A stretch of DNA of 64,000 bases from Streptomyces cellulosae (GTDB taxonomy: Bacteria; Actinomycetota; Actinomycetes; Streptomycetales; Streptomycetaceae). Shown here one piece after another: positions 63,030 to 64,000 of this stretch. Under the pieces are notes generated by a model that saw only the letters and a program-made list of their open reading frames with translations, did no database searches and had not been told where the DNA came from. Each line of letters opens with the position of its first letter. The stretch's first letter is position 1. Position numbers and translations under genes: made by a program. The stretch spans positions 186,001 to 250,000 of the forward strand of contig NZ_JOEV01000005.1 of assembly GCF_000721105.1 (NCBI RefSeq). Reading direction: 5' to 3'.

Positions 63030-63494
63030 CGAGGCGGCGGCCGGCCCGTCCGCCGGCAGCCGGCCACCGATGCGGGACGGCAGCGACAGGGTCTCGTGGC
63101 CGTGGTGCACCGGGTGGGCAAGGCGCTGCCGGCGTTCTCCGGCTGGTAGTTGACGGACCCCCCTGGCGCGGCCGCCGGCCCGGCTCACCCCGCACTCGGT
63201 CACCGACCCGGCGCGGCTGCGCACCGCCATCGAGCAGGTCGAGGTGTCCGGGCTCGCCTACGAGGAGCAGGAGGCCGCGCTCGGCGTGAGCTGTATCGCC
63301 GCGCCCGTCTTCGACGGCCCCACGGCGGCGGCGGCGCTGTCGATGGCCGTGCCGCGATCCCGGTTCCACCCGGCCCGACTGGCGCCCGCCGTGCGGACGG
63401 CCCGGCCGCGCTGGGACTGTCGCGTGTACTGCGAACGGGCAGGGACGCGCAAGGGGGTGCCTCTGATTCCCTGCCGGCTGACGCCGTTCATTAA
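63030..63494 (+). pseudogene. Rearranged IclR-family regulator fragment
   Basis: On the plus strand ARLTPHSVTDPARLRTAI, GLAYEEQEAALGVSCIAAPV and AAALSMAVPRSRFHPARLA are the C-terminal effector domain of an IclR protein. A frameshift near 63395 leads to AALGLSRVLR in the next frame. VGKALPAFSG upstream also fits, but a stop follows. On the minus strand just before it, HETLSLPSRIGGRLPA reads like the preceding IclR segment in reverse orientation, suggesting a local inversion near 63100. No DNA-binding domain is found. Confidence 0.65.
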
Positions 63495-63548
63495 AGTAAC
63501 TGCAGCCAGTGACCGGCGATCCATGGACAAGTGAGGTAGTCGCGAACC

Positions 63549-64000
63549 ATGCCGACCGAAACGTTTGAGTTCCAGGTAGAGGCCCGTCAGCTGCTCCAGC
63601 TGATGATCCACTCGGTCTACTCGAACAAGGACGTCTTCCTCCGTGAGCTCGTCTCCAACGCCTCCGACGCGCTGGACAAGCTGCGCCTGGCCGCGCTGCG
63701 GGACGACTCGCTCGACGCCGACATCTCCGACCTGCACATCGAGCTCGAGATCGACCAGGACGCCCGTACGCTCACGGTGCGGGACAACGGCATCGGGATG
63801 TCGTACGACGAGGTCGGACAGCTCATCGGCACGATCGCGAACTCGGGCACGGCCGAGTTCCTGCGGGAGCTGAAGGAGGCGCAGGACGGGGCCGGCGCCG
63901 AGGGGCTGATCGGTCAGTTCGGTGTCGGCTTCTACTCCGGCTTCATGGTGGCGGACGAGGTCACCCTGCTGACGCGGCGCGCGGGCGAGAAGAAGGGCAC
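63549..64000 (+). CDS. htpG: Molecular chaperone HtpG (Hsp90), 3' end outside window
   Basis: ATG 63549. 150 codons are visible. Hsp90 N-domain: [64 protein letters not shown] and [16 protein letters not shown] are the ATP-binding motifs of the GHKL fold. The ribosome site is probably GTGAGG, about 12 bases upstream. It is a cytosolic chaperone. The pseudogene region ends just before it. Confidence 0.97.

Noticed and set aside
1..64000. CRISPR arrays, tRNA and rRNA genes, insertion-sequence transposases, integrases
   Set aside because: I looked for regularly spaced repeats, cloverleaf-like blocks and transposase motifs and saw none.

Overview
The window is about 70 percent or more G+C, with very strong third-position G/C bias, frequent GTG starts, many Tat-type signal peptides, a snapalysin-type protease, an SCO2400-like zinc-ribbon protein and many secreted polysaccharide-degrading enzymes. 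This points to a Streptomyces or close actinomycete chromosome. The mix of accessory catabolic genes and at least seven decayed genes looks more like a chromosome arm than the core; that placement is an inference.

Layout. 1-4905: a DrrAB-like ABC exporter (5' cut off) followed by a secreted propeller/phosphoesterase protein. 5048-5473: an unknown protein. 5635-13746: a tightly overlapping cluster with an NMT1/SsuABC-type ABC importer, a RutA-like LLM monooxygenase, a RutB-like isochorismatase-fold hydrolase, a second LLM monooxygenase of the NtaA/DszA type, an MFS transporter, a 32-codon micro-ORF and a flavin reductase. It looks like a complete uptake and oxidative-cleavage route for an unidentified N- or S-containing compound, and it is my best candidate for an undescribed system. 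13854-17036: secreted pectate-lyase-like and alginate-lyase-family proteins. 17331-31199: a redox and respiration block (phosphoketolase, PNPOx-like protein, zinc alcohol dehydrogenase, ferritin-like and hemerythrin proteins, a stand-alone cytochrome oxidase subunit I, and a CtaG-type protein that runs in frame into a second protein). 31359-35524: a small Tat-secreted protein, a GH95-type glycosidase and a bile-acid/sodium symporter-like protein. 35624-40190: snapalysin-like protease, MOSC protein, a decayed sigma factor/CU044_5270 cassette, an HxlR regulator, and an intact sigma factor/CU044_5270 pair. 40589-49064: acyltransferase, aldo-keto reductase and LLM pair with a divergent TetR regulator, SCO2400-like protein, an amidase pseudogene and small unknown proteins. 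49245-54434: a second GH95-type glycosidase, a TetR/P450 pair and a PaaI thioesterase. 54591-60699: DinB-fold proteins, two MFS transporters, a shortened ChrB-like protein and an AIF/NDH-2-like flavoprotein. 60929-63494: an SGNH hydrolase pseudogene, a GH11 xylanase, and a ruined aromatic meta-pathway locus (hydratase, acetaldehyde dehydrogenase stub, IclR fragments). 63549-end: start of htpG.

How the genes fit together. The secreted lyases, both GH95-type enzymes and the xylanase form a plant or algal polysaccharide programme. Short motifs just upstream of several of these genes are shared and may be operators of common regulators. The flavin cluster has its own importer and its own flavin reductase, so it could act as a self-contained catabolic module. 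The respiration block suggests handling of low oxygen or oxidative stress. The pseudogenes concentrate between 37 and 63.5 kb and show frameshifts, internal deletions and possibly one inversion.
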